A stretch of DNA of 45,551 nt from Aporhodopirellula sallentina SM41 (GTDB lineage Bacteria > Planctomycetota > Planctomycetia > Pirellulales > Pirellulaceae). Shown piece by piece: positions 35,420 through 43,721 of the stretch. Position numbers and translations under genes: made by a program. The notes under the pieces were generated by a model, which saw only the letters and a list, made by a program, of their open reading frames with translations, was not told where the DNA came from and did no database searches. Position 1 is the first letter of the stretch. Every line of letters begins with the position of its first letter. The stretch spans positions 1-45,551 of the forward strand of contig NZ_ANOH01000224.1 of assembly GCF_000346505.1 (NCBI RefSeq). The letters are read 5' to 3'.

Positions 35420-36098
35420 CGACTTGTCCTGTAGATTCGCTATTGTCGAATTCTTCGACGTTGACTCTTATGAATTCCGATAGCGATTCGGTTGCTACCG
35501 CATAGCTGATCTTTTCGCCGTTTGGAAACTCTCTTAACTCTTCGGAAGGCGACAATCCAACTAACCCGGCTGAAATGTAAGAGCAGGGCTGTCCTTGGTA
35601 GTTGAATGTTCCACGGCTCGGAAAGAAATTGTTGAATACCTCTCCGCTTGTTCCACTGGGCAGGGCAGGAAGAAAGCAATACCAAAGAAGCCACTCCCAA
35701 TCATCAATCAACTTGAAGTCTCCATTCGGACCTGCAAGTATGACCATCAAACGAACAACTATGCAACCAACTGAGCGGTTGCCCTGTGCGTTCGCATATG
35801 AGAATGTTCGACCTGAATTCGCATCGGGAATACTCGCTACGATCTTGTCGTCCTCGTGATGCAGGTGAACAAGAAGCCGAGAAGGCTTTGAATTGTAGGA
35901 AGAGTCAGACCAGTAGCCGGTGCTGGGATCGACACTCTGCCTCAAATCTTCGAACTTGCCGCCGCTGGCCGCTACTTCAAGACCATAGGCTGATATTGTC
36001 GATTTTATCATTGACACAACATTGCGTCGTGCATCGTGTGGATTCATTACATCGTGCCCTGTGCCGAAGAGCATACAGGCTAAATTCTGAGCCCGCAT
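35412..36098 (-). CDS. Hypothetical partner protein at the head of the McrB-like operon
   Basis: ATG 36098 (MRAQNLACMLFG) is chosen; the frame continues to a TTG at 36116. About 228 aa, soluble, with an internal SYANAQGNRSVGC and a hydrophobic DWEWLLWYCFLPALP. No motif recognised. In McrBC-like systems the variable extra subunit or domain reads the target DNA, so a specificity role is possible but unproven. The 3' end overlaps the ATPase start by eight bases, and the gene diverges from the XRE regulator. Confidence 0.55.
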   Translation of the reverse strand: MRAQNLACMLFGTGHDVMNPHDARRNVVSMIKSTISAYGLEVAASGGKFEDLRQSVDPSTGYWSDSSYNSKPSRLLVHLHHEDDKIVASIPDANSGRTFSYANAQGNRSVGCIVVRLMVILAGPNGDFKLIDDWEWLLWYCFLPALPSGTSGEVFNNFFPSRGTFNYQGQPCSYISAGLVGLSPSEELREFPNGEKISYAVATESLSEFIRVNVEEFDNSESTGQVDE

Positions 36099-36099
36099 G

Positions 36100-36129
36100 T
36101 TGCCTGAAAACTGCAAGTCAGTCTACAAT
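36100..36129 (+). promoter_or_regulatory. Possible promoter of the XRE controller gene
   Basis: TTGCCT (36100-36105) and TACAAT (36124-36129) are separated by 18 bases and lie 43 bases before ATG 36172. The region also overlaps the start of the divergent operon, so one regulator could control both directions. Confidence 0.35.
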
Positions 36130-36171
36130 TTGGCAAGAGTCTTCACAAGCAGTTGAGGCTAGTTGAATTCG

Positions 36172-36528
36172 ATGACAACCTTTGGAAAACGAATCCGGGA
36201 ACTCAGGAGGGCAAAGAGCTTGACGTTGAGGGAGCTTGCTCCAGAGGTTAACGTCGGGTTCACCTACTTGAGCAAGATCGAAAACGAACGACTCGACTTT
36301 GCCCAGTTCCCGAGTGAAGAACTGATCTGCAAGTTGGCAACAGCGCTCGAATGTGACGAAGACGAACTTTTGATCTTGGCGAAGAAGGTTCCGTCAAAGA
36401 TCAAGGAACGAGTGTTTGAGCGGCCAGAAGTGTTTGCTGCACTGGCGGATTGCGATGATAAAACACTCGACAAGATGATGTCGCAAATCGGTGGTCGTCC
36501 ACGCCGTAGAAAATCCAAGCCAGCGTAA
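36172..36528 (+). CDS. XRE-family HTH controller protein
   Basis: 118 aa from ATG 36172 (a TTG at 36163 is also in frame). Residues 1-65 are a Cro/C1-type helix-turn-helix: FGKRIRELRRAKSLTLRELA, VGFTYLSKIENERL and LICKLATALECDEDELLILA. The short basic C terminus (GGRPRRRKSKPA) follows. Placement between the divergent nuclease operon and the DUF3883 gene suits a controller (C-protein-like) that times restriction gene expression. The next gene starts 15 bases after its stop. Confidence 0.82.
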   Translation: MTTFGKRIRELRRAKSLTLRELAPEVNVGFTYLSKIENERLDFAQFPSEELICKLATALECDEDELLILAKKVPSKIKERVFERPEVFAALADCDDKTLDKMMSQIGGRPRRRKSKPA

Positions 36529-36542
36529 AGAAAGGGATTGCT

Positions 36543-37688
36543 GTGCCACAATCGATCCCCGCTGGACTCCAGAAGGAACACATTCTCAAAACACTGGCTG
36601 ATCTCGACGCCGGGATCGATCATCCCTTTGGCATAGCAACTGGTTACGAGCTTGACCATGATGGCAAGCGATATGCCCCCAAGGCTGTCATCGGACTTGC
36701 TTGCCGCTTCTCAATTGGTCGCATTCTCCAGCCGGAAGCATTCAGCGGTGGCGAAGCTCCCGGACAAGCCAATTTTGTTTTGCGAAAACTTGGCTTCACC
36801 GTGGTTCGCAAAGGTGAAGAACAAGAGGAGCCACAAACCGGCAAAGAGTGGTCGGCAAATGAAGTTAGTCTGATTGTTGCCGATTACTTCGACATGCTTG
36901 AGGCTGAACTGCTCGACAAGTCATACCAAAAGTCAGAGCACCGGAAGGCACTGGTTCCTCAACTGGCAGGTCGATCCGAAGGTTCTGTTGAATTCAAGCA
37001 TCAGAATATAAGTGCCGTTTTGGTTGAACATGGTTTGCCTTACATCGAGGGTTACAAGCCTCGTGGCAATTACCAGAGCTTGCTGGCATCTGAAGTTGAT
37101 TTGTTTCTTGATCAACATCCGGGGTTGCTTCAAAAGATCGCTTCCGCTCCTTTACTCAACCCAGTTGATTCCAAGAAAATCATCACGCCTGATTTCAACA
37201 AGGTCATTGTCGCTCCACCAGAGAAGATGGTTCCACCGAAGTCATCAGAAAAACCATGGTTGTCACGAAGAGCACGAAAAATTGATTTTGCTGAACGTGA
37301 TGCACGCAACAGGCAATTGGGATCTTTGGCGGAACAGTTTGTTTATGACCTTGAACGCTACCGCCTTCAATTGGCTGGTCGTGATGACTTGGCTCAAAAG
37401 GTCGTCTGGGCATCGAAAGACATCGGTGATGGATTGGGATTCGACATTTTATCGTTTGACGATGCCGATGATTCAGAACGAATGTTGGAAGTGAAAGCGA
37501 CAGGTCTTGGCAAGTTCTTCCCGTTTTATGTGACTGCCAACGAACTTCGTTGTTCTGAGGATATCCCTGAACAATTTAACTTGTTCCGGGTCTTTGATTT
37601 TGGAAGAACACCACGACTGTACATTCTTCACGGTGCATTGAGCCAATTGTGTCAGCTTGACCCGGTATTGTATCGGGCAGTTATCTAA
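36543..37688 (+). CDS. ScoMcrA-head / DUF3883 restriction-like protein
   Basis: 381 aa, GTG 36543, preceded by AAGGGA. Residues about 10-85 (ILKTLADLDAG, YAPKAVIGLACRF, GQANFVLRKLGF) resemble the N-terminal head domain of ScoMcrA-type modified-DNA restriction enzymes. A middle region (ADYFDMLEAELL, HQNISAVLVEHGLPYI) follows. Residues about 285-375 are a DUF3883 domain (GLGFDILSFD, MLEVKATGL, FYVTANEL, YRVF-like LFRVFDF), a PD-(D/E)XK-like fold with Asp and ExK in place. It is likely a nuclease or DNA-recognition component. It is co-directional with the controller gene and probably co-transcribed. Confidence 0.75.
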   Translation: MPQSIPAGLQKEHILKTLADLDAGIDHPFGIATGYELDHDGKRYAPKAVIGLACRFSIGRILQPEAFSGGEAPGQANFVLRKLGFTVVRKGEEQEEPQTGKEWSANEVSLIVADYFDMLEAELLDKSYQKSEHRKALVPQLAGRSEGSVEFKHQNISAVLVEHGLPYIEGYKPRGNYQSLLASEVDLFLDQHPGLLQKIASAPLLNPVDSKKIITPDFNKVIVAPPEKMVPPKSSEKPWLSRRARKIDFAERDARNRQLGSLAEQFVYDLERYRLQLAGRDDLAQKVVWASKDIGDGLGFDILSFDDADDSERMLEVKATGLGKFFPFYVTANELRCSEDIPEQFNLFRVFDFGRTPRLYILHGALSQLCQLDPVLYRAVI

Positions 37689-37752
37689 AGAAGCCAATGC
37701 GCTGCGTCACCTTCATCGATCTGAGTTCTGTTGGGCTAGCCACCTAGCTCGG

Positions 37753-38967
37753 TTACTCTTCTTCGTTGTTCTCGTCGAGTGCGAACAACTCGTCCAACGT
37801 CATCGAGGTGTGTTGAATATCGGCATTGATCTTCAACGAAAACTCTTGGGGCTTGGCCAAATTGGCCGCAAAGATGCGGCCTTTCAGTTCAATCTCACCA
37901 CTATTGCCAATCCCGATATGGAAGGTGTCTGTCCAGACTTTGCGTCCAGGCTGAAGGTCGCCGCAGTCAACCTCGACCTTCATGTGCTGATCGTTCTTGT
38001 CTATCTTGACATAGCCAGCGTGGCGCAACGCCGGGCGAAGATGAAGGTTCTTCATTGCCGGGGAAGACAGCAAACATTTTCGACGTTCAGGTTCGTCAGG
38101 GATCTCCGAAGCGTCAGCAAGGTTGAATCCATGCCCAACTGGTGCAACGATCTCCAGACGAACATCATTTGCTGGAACGTCGCCGGTATTCGTGACAACC
38201 AATCGGACTTCTTTCACGAGTCGTTGGATGAACTCGTAATATGCAAGATCGTGATAAAACGTCTCGTTCAGCCTGTGCATTGGGTCGAGTGGTGAAGCAC
38301 TCGGCATCTGAAAACTCCGACCACCGGGAAGCTGTACGGCGGGGGGGCGGTCGTCCAACAACGGAATTTCATCCGACTCTGGCATCTCACAATACTCAGC
38401 AGTCCATTCCATCTGGATTCCCAAACTTTGCTCTACATCTGCGTTAGCAAACTCCACGCTTACTGACGCTTCTTTCCGTTCAGCTAAGTGCCCGCTACCC
38501 ATCAATGCGATTTCATCAGGGTCGGCTGGTTTCGATAGATCTGTCGAACTCCCTCTGCGGACATAGACCTCGCCCTTCTTGAGCTTGCCGTAGTCACGCT
38601 TCAAAAAGACTGGCCGCTTCTGCATTTCAATGCGAATAACGCCAAGCTGTTTACCGTCACATTCACACGCTTCGTAGCCAAACTGCACTGGGCGATTTGT
38701 CAAGTTGTTCACGAATTGCTGCAACGAATGATCCGCCAAATGGTCGGAGATTCCATAGATGGTACTTTTTCCACCTTGGACCTCTTGCACTCCGATCAGA
38801 ATGAAGGCTTCACCACGACGCCAACAATTCACGAATCCGATGATGTCCTTCAAGAGTTCAGACTTTTCTTCCTCGGTTGCCTTGGCGAAAGCGTACTGGT
38901 CTCGCTTGAAGTCCAGCGTTGGCCCTTCTTCTTCGTAAAGCAGTTGTTCGATAAAGTCGCTGTTCAC
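37753..38967 (-). CDS. AlbA_2 (Schlafen-type) putative DNA-binding domain protein
   Basis: 404 aa from GTG 38967, whose first bases overlap the stop of the ImmA-like gene (GTGA). The upstream extension of the frame belongs to that gene. Residues about 8-155 are an AlbA_2 domain: LLYEEEGPTLDFKRD, IIGFVNCWRRGEAFILIGV, and GEVYVRRGSSTDLSKP with the usual Glu/Asp and Lys positions. The C-terminal 200 residues look beta-rich (VRLVVTNTGDVPANDVRLEIVA, an Ig-like run). AlbA_2 proteins bind or cleave nucleic acid in some defence settings and act as regulators in others. It is the last gene of an XRE, ImmA-like, AlbA_2 operon. Confidence 0.78.
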   Translation of the reverse strand: MNSDFIEQLLYEEEGPTLDFKRDQYAFAKATEEEKSELLKDIIGFVNCWRRGEAFILIGVQEVQGGKSTIYGISDHLADHSLQQFVNNLTNRPVQFGYEACECDGKQLGVIRIEMQKRPVFLKRDYGKLKKGEVYVRRGSSTDLSKPADPDEIALMGSGHLAERKEASVSVEFANADVEQSLGIQMEWTAEYCEMPESDEIPLLDDRPPAVQLPGGRSFQMPSASPLDPMHRLNETFYHDLAYYEFIQRLVKEVRLVVTNTGDVPANDVRLEIVAPVGHGFNLADASEIPDEPERRKCLLSSPAMKNLHLRPALRHAGYVKIDKNDQHMKVEVDCGDLQPGRKVWTDTFHIGIGNSGEIELKGRIFAANLAKPQEFSLKINADIQHTSMTLDELFALDENNEEE

Positions 38968-39967
38968 TGGCCAACCCTCGGCTGGATCGTTGCCATCACC
39001 AACTGATCGACACGTCGTGTCTGAATGACGACATCGCAGTCGATCAGGGAGCCACCTTTGGAAAAGGTCCATGTATTCAGATTTTCTTCTCCTGTTGCGT
39101 CCGTGATTTCTTCATGAAATGCCGTGTAAATGATCGATGATTCCGGCACTCGCATGTTCCATCTAACTGTTAAATTAATTTCGCTGGCGGCGTCATTCGG
39201 AACAGCACGCTGGATGCGTAGCTTCTTTTCCGGTTTGTCGTCGTCAAACATGCGCATCTGGTTCAAACCCCGACGCTCACTGACGGAGTATTCCATGCTT
39301 GCTTCGATGTAGAGCAGCGGTGTAGCAAGTCGCCGGTGGCAGGCATACAGCGTTGATTGGAAACTGGCGTATGGGCAAAACTGCTTCCGGATGGCTTCGA
39401 CGATGTCGAACGTCAATCGGTCGCCCTGCGAAACATGGGTGTTAAACAGCGGCGAGAAGATTGAGTCGTAGAAGCCGACGTGACCAGCGATTTGGTCTAT
39501 TAGGCGTTCGAGCGGCTCGTCAGTGGATCTGAAAACCTGTTTGTCTACATCTTCTTCGACCAGCAGGTGGGCGATCTCATGCCACCGGGTGAAGAATCGG
39601 CGAGCGGCCTTGTCCCCTCGGCAATCGATGACAGCGACGTGGGTGCCGTCCCTCAAACGGATCATCGTACCGTAGGTGTCGTCTGTCAGATCAAGATGGA
39701 GTGCGGCAAAGATGGGTTCGCCCATCGGGACGTACTTCGCCTTAAGCCGGGCAAAGTCGGACTCGTCGTTGACTTCTTCAAAGGCAAGGTTGAGACGATC
39801 CGCAACAACGGCCTCCAGTTCGTCTACCGCGAAACGCCACCTGCTTCATGGACCCAAGTGTCTATCTGGTTCTGACAGAAATTGATGATTGCTGCGACGG
39901 GAGAACCGGTAAGCCCCAGTGATTCAGCAAGATCAACAACATCTTGTTCCTGATCCAATGCGCTCAT
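38964..39967 (-). pseudogene. ImmA/IrrE-type metallopeptidase, broken by a one-base frameshift
   Basis: ATG 39967 overlaps the XRE stop (ATGA) and gives MSALDQEQDVVDLAESLG... up to a TAG at 39824-39826. The remainder continues one frame away (VDELEAVVADRLNLAFEEV, FARLKAKYVPMGEPIF) and contains the zinc motif HEIAHLLVEED typical of ImmA/IrrE peptidases, which cleave XRE repressors. Adding one base near 39834-39838 (GGCGT to GGCCGT) would fuse both parts into about 334 aa. Without it only a fragment from ATG 39725 could start. The pairing with an XRE gene is the classic ImmA/ImmR layout. Whether the break is real or an error in the read cannot be decided here. Confidence 0.7.
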
Positions 39968-40380
39968 AGAAACTCCTTTACCGCCTCATAGAACTTCTGC
40001 CAATCAACTTTGTCCAAATCACTTTTTTTGGTGCTACTGCGATGGGCAATGATCTGGTTTTGCATCTCCAGAAGAGCAATGGCCTGTCGAAACGTTATTC
40101 CTTCATCGCCTGCGAACTCCGCCAGCGCTTTAGGTATCTGAACCTCCTTCTCTGGCGTTTTAGTTGTCGTTTTCTTGGCGTCTTTGCCTGTCATCAAGTA
40201 GTCCAGCGACAGACTCAATGCACGAGCGATATCGAGGAGCTTGTCTGCTCCGACGTTTCTTTTTCCGTTTTCGAGGTCTGAGAGGAAGCTCTTGCTGATC
40301 CCGGCCTTGGTGGCCAGGTCATCTTGCGTCCAATCAAGCTCATCTCGACGGGCTTTGATGCGTTCACCGACTGTCGTCAT
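39964..40380 (-). CDS. XRE-family HTH repressor, ImmR-like
   Basis: 138 aa from ATG 40380. The N-terminal 65 residues are a Cro/C1 HTH (VGERIKARRDELDWTQDDLA, ISKSFLSDLENGKRN, LLDIARALSLSLDYLMTG). A linker and a helical C-terminal domain follow (EITFRQ-like GITFRQAIALLEMQNQII). It overlaps the ImmA-like gene by four bases (ATGA) and diverges from the cyclase operon 200 bases away, so it probably represses its own operon and may control the cyclase operon. Confidence 0.85.
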   Translation of the reverse strand: MTTVGERIKARRDELDWTQDDLATKAGISKSFLSDLENGKRNVGADKLLDIARALSLSLDYLMTGKDAKKTTTKTPEKEVQIPKALAEFAGDEGITFRQAIALLEMQNQIIAHRSSTKKSDLDKVDWQKFYEAVKEFL

Positions 40381-40481
40381 GGCGGCACAACCCTTTTCTG
40401 AAAATGCAAAACCGTAATTCCCACGACATCTTACCGCTCCCGCCTGTCCGCTTCAAGCAGACTGTCTCTTCCGGCGACTGC

Positions 40482-40511
40482 TTGACTTCTTGCATAGCGA
40501 ACAGATAGACT
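40482..40511 (+). promoter_or_regulatory. Possible promoter of the cyclase-E2-TIR operon
   Basis: TTGACT (40482-40487) and TAGACT (40506-40511) with an 18-base spacer, 68 bases before ATG 40580, in the divergent region shared with the XRE gene. A small palindrome AGACTGTCT lies just upstream near 40460 and could be an operator. Confidence 0.35.
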
Positions 40512-40579
40512 GTAGCGATCTTGGCGATTGCGGCGACTTTGCCGCTAGTCTTTCCTCGGTATGCCACGGAGAAATCGAG

Positions 40580-42145
40580 ATGGCTTGGAATGAAAAACAG
40601 TCACGTGAACGGGTCGAGAACAACGATTTCGATGATCTCGACGTAAATGTCAAAGACCTTGCACGGTCGATGGACTTCAACAAACTCGGAAAAAAAGACG
40701 TTCGCCGGGCGCAGGGTGTTCACCTGTATGTGGACGTGCCGAACTTCCACAGAGCGGTTGAGGATGCCGGAAACGACAAACAAAAACAACGGAAGCTGGT
40801 TCGAGCAGCCAGCGTTCTGCGTCGGATTCAGGGCAGTTTGATGAGCAATGATGATGTTGGCGACATTCAACGCCAAACAGTCCGAGCGCACGGGCTTGTC
40901 TACAAACCGTACAACGGCAAGGACGAGCCGAAAGATGCTGATCGTGCTAAGCAGGCCGTCATTCATGCCATTACTCAAAACACCTACGTCCTTGACGTTT
41001 TCAATGATGTCTTCGAAGACGTGCGTGATTTCAGTAGTGCTGTGGGCTTGGCAAGCGGCACGAGCTACATCTGCAATGTTGGAAAGACTGGCAAGCGTGA
41101 GCTGATTTCCCTTGGAACCTGCGCCAACGTCGCTGCAAAAATTATCGGTCGCAGGGACACGATCACGATTACCGAGTCGATGTACGAAGTGCTGCCTGAA
41201 TGCCTTAAGGGGCACTTTGTAAAACTTGACACGGAGTCTGACCCCCAGCCCTACCAAGCAACTGGTTTACGGTGGAGCCGTAATACAGATTTAGCCAAGG
41301 AACTTGGCGTGAACTGGGACGAGGGAAAGTGGAGGAAAGAGACTGAGAAACGTCGTGACGATCTCCCACTAGATAAGATCGAAATTTCGGACGCTACCAA
41401 GCTGATCGATGTCTCCGATCTAACGGAGCGAAATTGCAAACGCACCGAAGCGGTAACGTTCTATGCTGACTTGGATGGTTTTACTCGTTACGTTCAGGAA
41501 GCCGAGACCGACGAAAAGGTGATTAGCCTGATTCGACAGTTTCACATGATCCGTGCTGAGTTCCATGCCGTCGTTGAGTCCGACTTCGATGGGTTGGCGA
41601 TTCAGCACCGGGGCGACTGCATCTTGGGAATCGTTCATCTGCCATGTGGCAGTGGCAACCGCAAGAACCGTTGCCAAGATGCAGTTGACGTTGCCATTGG
41701 CCTTCAGTCGTCGATGGAGCATGTCCTCAACGAACAACTTACCGACCGAAAGCATATCCATGTCGCAGTGGGTCTCGACGCAGGAAAGGTCATGGTATCT
41801 AGGCTTGGAAAACATGGAGAACGCATCACCATCTGCTTTGGTCCTGAGGTATCGGAAGCAGAGCGACTTCAGATGAGTTCCAGCGCTAAGCAAATCCGCA
41901 TTTCGAGCAAGATTTACGACGAACTCGATGACGAGGATGTAAAAGAAGAGTTTCGAAAGCGTGGAAACACCTACGTGGCCACCGATCTTACATTCCCGGC
42001 ACTCGACGACAAGAAAGAGGAAGATGCCGCAGAATCAGGGCGTCTCGGCGCCAGCGTCAGCAAAGGTCGCATACATGTGACAACAAATGCTACGGCTCCA
42101 TCTCCATTGCCTTGGCATGACAGTAAGCCGTGGAGATCGGAGTGA
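40580..42145 (+). CDS. Tandem class III nucleotide cyclase, Pycsar-type (PycC-like)
   Basis: 521 aa from ATG 40580 with GGAG upstream. Two class III cyclase domains: residues about 47-230 and about 290-480. The C-terminal copy has both metal-binding Asp sites ([13 protein letters not shown]297; [13 protein letters not shown]346) and the later [17 protein letters not shown] and [13 protein letters not shown] blocks. The N-terminal copy keeps YVDVPNF (D52) but has His at the second Asp site ([10 protein letters not shown]), so it is probably catalytically dead and completes the active site as a pseudo-heterodimer. In Pycsar the cyclase makes cCMP or cUMP upon phage infection; the gene directly downstream encoding a cNMP-binding TIR protein supports that role. 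The nucleotide made cannot be read from the sequence here. The gene ends four bases before the E2-like gene. Confidence 0.82.
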   Translation: MAWNEKQSRERVENNDFDDLDVNVKDLARSMDFNKLGKKDVRRAQGVHLYVDVPNFHRAVEDAGNDKQKQRKLVRAASVLRRIQGSLMSNDDVGDIQRQTVRAHGLVYKPYNGKDEPKDADRAKQAVIHAITQNTYVLDVFNDVFEDVRDFSSAVGLASGTSYICNVGKTGKRELISLGTCANVAAKIIGRRDTITITESMYEVLPECLKGHFVKLDTESDPQPYQATGLRWSRNTDLAKELGVNWDEGKWRKETEKRRDDLPLDKIEISDATKLIDVSDLTERNCKRTEAVTFYADLDGFTRYVQEAETDEKVISLIRQFHMIRAEFHAVVESDFDGLAIQHRGDCILGIVHLPCGSGNRKNRCQDAVDVAIGLQSSMEHVLNEQLTDRKHIHVAVGLDAGKVMVSRLGKHGERITICFGPEVSEAERLQMSSSAKQIRISSKIYDELDDEDVKEEFRKRGNTYVATDLTFPALDDKKEEDAAESGRLGASVSKGRIHVTTNATAPSPLPWHDSKPWRSE

Positions 42146-42149
42146 TTCA

Positions 42150-42761
42150 ATGTGGCACGAAGTCTCCCCAGATCGATGGTCAAATGAGATCGCTATTGGC
42201 GCCAGTTTGCTCGATGATTTTCAAGCAGGAATCGATAGCAATGGTAAGGCATTTATGCGGGGCAAGTTCAACCTCTATTCGCAGCATGGGCATCTTTACG
42301 AAACTATAGGTTTGCGAATTGAGTACCCATCGAAGTTTCCTCACCGGAATGTTCCGCCATGCGTTTTTCTTGAAAGCCATCGAGGAAAATGGAAGAACAC
42401 TGGCAATAGTCACATTGAGAGCGACTGGAAATTCTGTCTGTTTGTGCCTGGTGAGTCGGGAATCATTTTTGCCGATTCAACATCGCTCAATGATTTGTTC
42501 GCAGTTGTCCACACCTTCTTAATCAAGCAACGAATCTACCAGAGACGCCTTGCTGCATCGAAAGAAACTGGAGTGATAGCAGAGTGGCCTGGCGAAGACC
42601 GTTCTCATGGTGAGCAAGGCATCAGGGAAGCGATCCAGGCGATGCGCAACGTCGGAAGAAACTCGCCGTGCCCCTGTGGCAGCGGAAAGAAATACAAACA
42701 GTGTCACTTACACCAAAACGAACAGTCAATACAAGAAGCGGGGAAGCGAAACGATGATTGA
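42150..42761 (+). CDS. E2 (ubiquitin-conjugating-like) protein with C-terminal SEC-C zinc motif
   Basis: 203 aa from ATG 42150, GGAG at 42139-42142. Residues about 25-125 read like a UBC/E2 fold: [20 protein letters not shown], then [19 protein letters not shown], and [16 protein letters not shown], where the His and Cys stand where E2 enzymes keep HPN and the catalytic Cys (H.....G.(L/I)C(L)). The last 40 residues hold a SEC-C motif ([20 protein letters not shown]), a zinc-binding module. In short type II CBASS an E2-like protein conjugates or primes the cyclase; here the same type of gene lies between a Pycsar-like cyclase and its effector. No E1 or JAB gene is seen nearby. The stop overlaps the next start by eight bases. 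Confidence 0.65.
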   Translation: MWHEVSPDRWSNEIAIGASLLDDFQAGIDSNGKAFMRGKFNLYSQHGHLYETIGLRIEYPSKFPHRNVPPCVFLESHRGKWKNTGNSHIESDWKFCLFVPGESGIIFADSTSLNDLFAVVHTFLIKQRIYQRRLAASKETGVIAEWPGEDRSHGEQGIREAIQAMRNVGRNSPCPCGSGKKYKQCHLHQNEQSIQEAGKRNDD

Positions 42762-43674
42762 GCGATTTTCAGGCGATGACTGCAAGCGACATTTGATTGC
42801 TGAACTACGGAAGCAGACCGTTGTATTGGGTTGTGAAGCGTTTGCAGGGGCGCTCGCAAATGTGTCGCACCTTCGAGAATTACAGAAAGGTGACATACTT
42901 ATCACACAAGGTGGTGAAGACACCGACATGTACTTCGTAATCACGGGCAGTTTAGCCATCCAGGCAAACGGCAGAACGGTAGCCACTCGAAGTGCCGGAA
43001 CACATGTTGGTGAGATGGCATTGATCGACAGACAAGCCGTCCGATCAGCAACCGTTTTGGCAGCAGAGAAGACCGTTGTTGCAATGGTCTCCGAACCGGA
43101 CTTCAGTCAGGTGGCCAATGGCAATCCAGAGCTGTGGCGACGGATCGCAATAGAATTGTGTGACCGACTCCGTAACCGCAACCGATTCATTCGTCGTCCA
43201 AACGAAGTGCCCAATGTTTTCATTTGCTCATCAAGCGAGAATCTGACCTATGCGGAAGGGATTCAATTAACGCTAGATCATCACGCAAGTGAAGTGACGG
43301 TTTGGACGGACCAGGTATTTGGTCCGATGAAGCAAACGATGGAAGACCTGGAACGAGAGCTTCAGTCGGCGGACTTTGGGATCGCAGTTCTAATGAATGA
43401 GGATGTGGTTCGAGCAAGGAAAAAGCAAAAGGCGGCGCCGAGAGATAACGTCATTTTTGAACTCGGTTTGTTCATTGGGCAACTGGGGCGTGAACGAACC
43501 GCAATGGTAATCCCACGTGGCGTTGACCTCAAATTGCCCAGCGATCTACTCGGCTTGAACCCGATTACATTTGATCCTCCAAGCGATCCGAGTGATCCTA
43601 GAAAACTCGCAATTGCTTTAGCACCAGTTTGCACCCAACTCAAATCGATGTTTACCAAAGCCGGGCCGAGATAG
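42754..43674 (+). CDS. Cyclic-nucleotide-binding TIR effector (PycTIR-like)
   Basis: 306 aa from ATG 42754, inside the last codons of the E2 gene, behind GGGGAAG. Residues about 25-130 are a cNMP-binding domain with [20 protein letters not shown] and the phosphate-binding cassette [16 protein letters not shown]. Residues about 148-270 are a TIR-like (CAP12/PCTIR) domain: [26 protein letters not shown], and [15 protein letters not shown], whose Glu is the expected NAD-cleaving residue. In Pycsar, cUMP or cCMP binding activates such TIR proteins to deplete NAD and stop phage growth. It is the last gene of the cyclase-E2-TIR operon. Confidence 0.88.
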   Translation: MIERFSGDDCKRHLIAELRKQTVVLGCEAFAGALANVSHLRELQKGDILITQGGEDTDMYFVITGSLAIQANGRTVATRSAGTHVGEMALIDRQAVRSATVLAAEKTVVAMVSEPDFSQVANGNPELWRRIAIELCDRLRNRNRFIRRPNEVPNVFICSSSENLTYAEGIQLTLDHHASEVTVWTDQVFGPMKQTMEDLERELQSADFGIAVLMNEDVVRARKKQKAAPRDNVIFELGLFIGQLGRERTAMVIPRGVDLKLPSDLLGLNPITFDPPSDPSDPRKLAIALAPVCTQLKSMFTKAGPR

Positions 43675-43721
43675 ACTAAAGTGGAAGATAAATCCGTCAT
43701 CCGGTAATTCTCGAAACTCGT

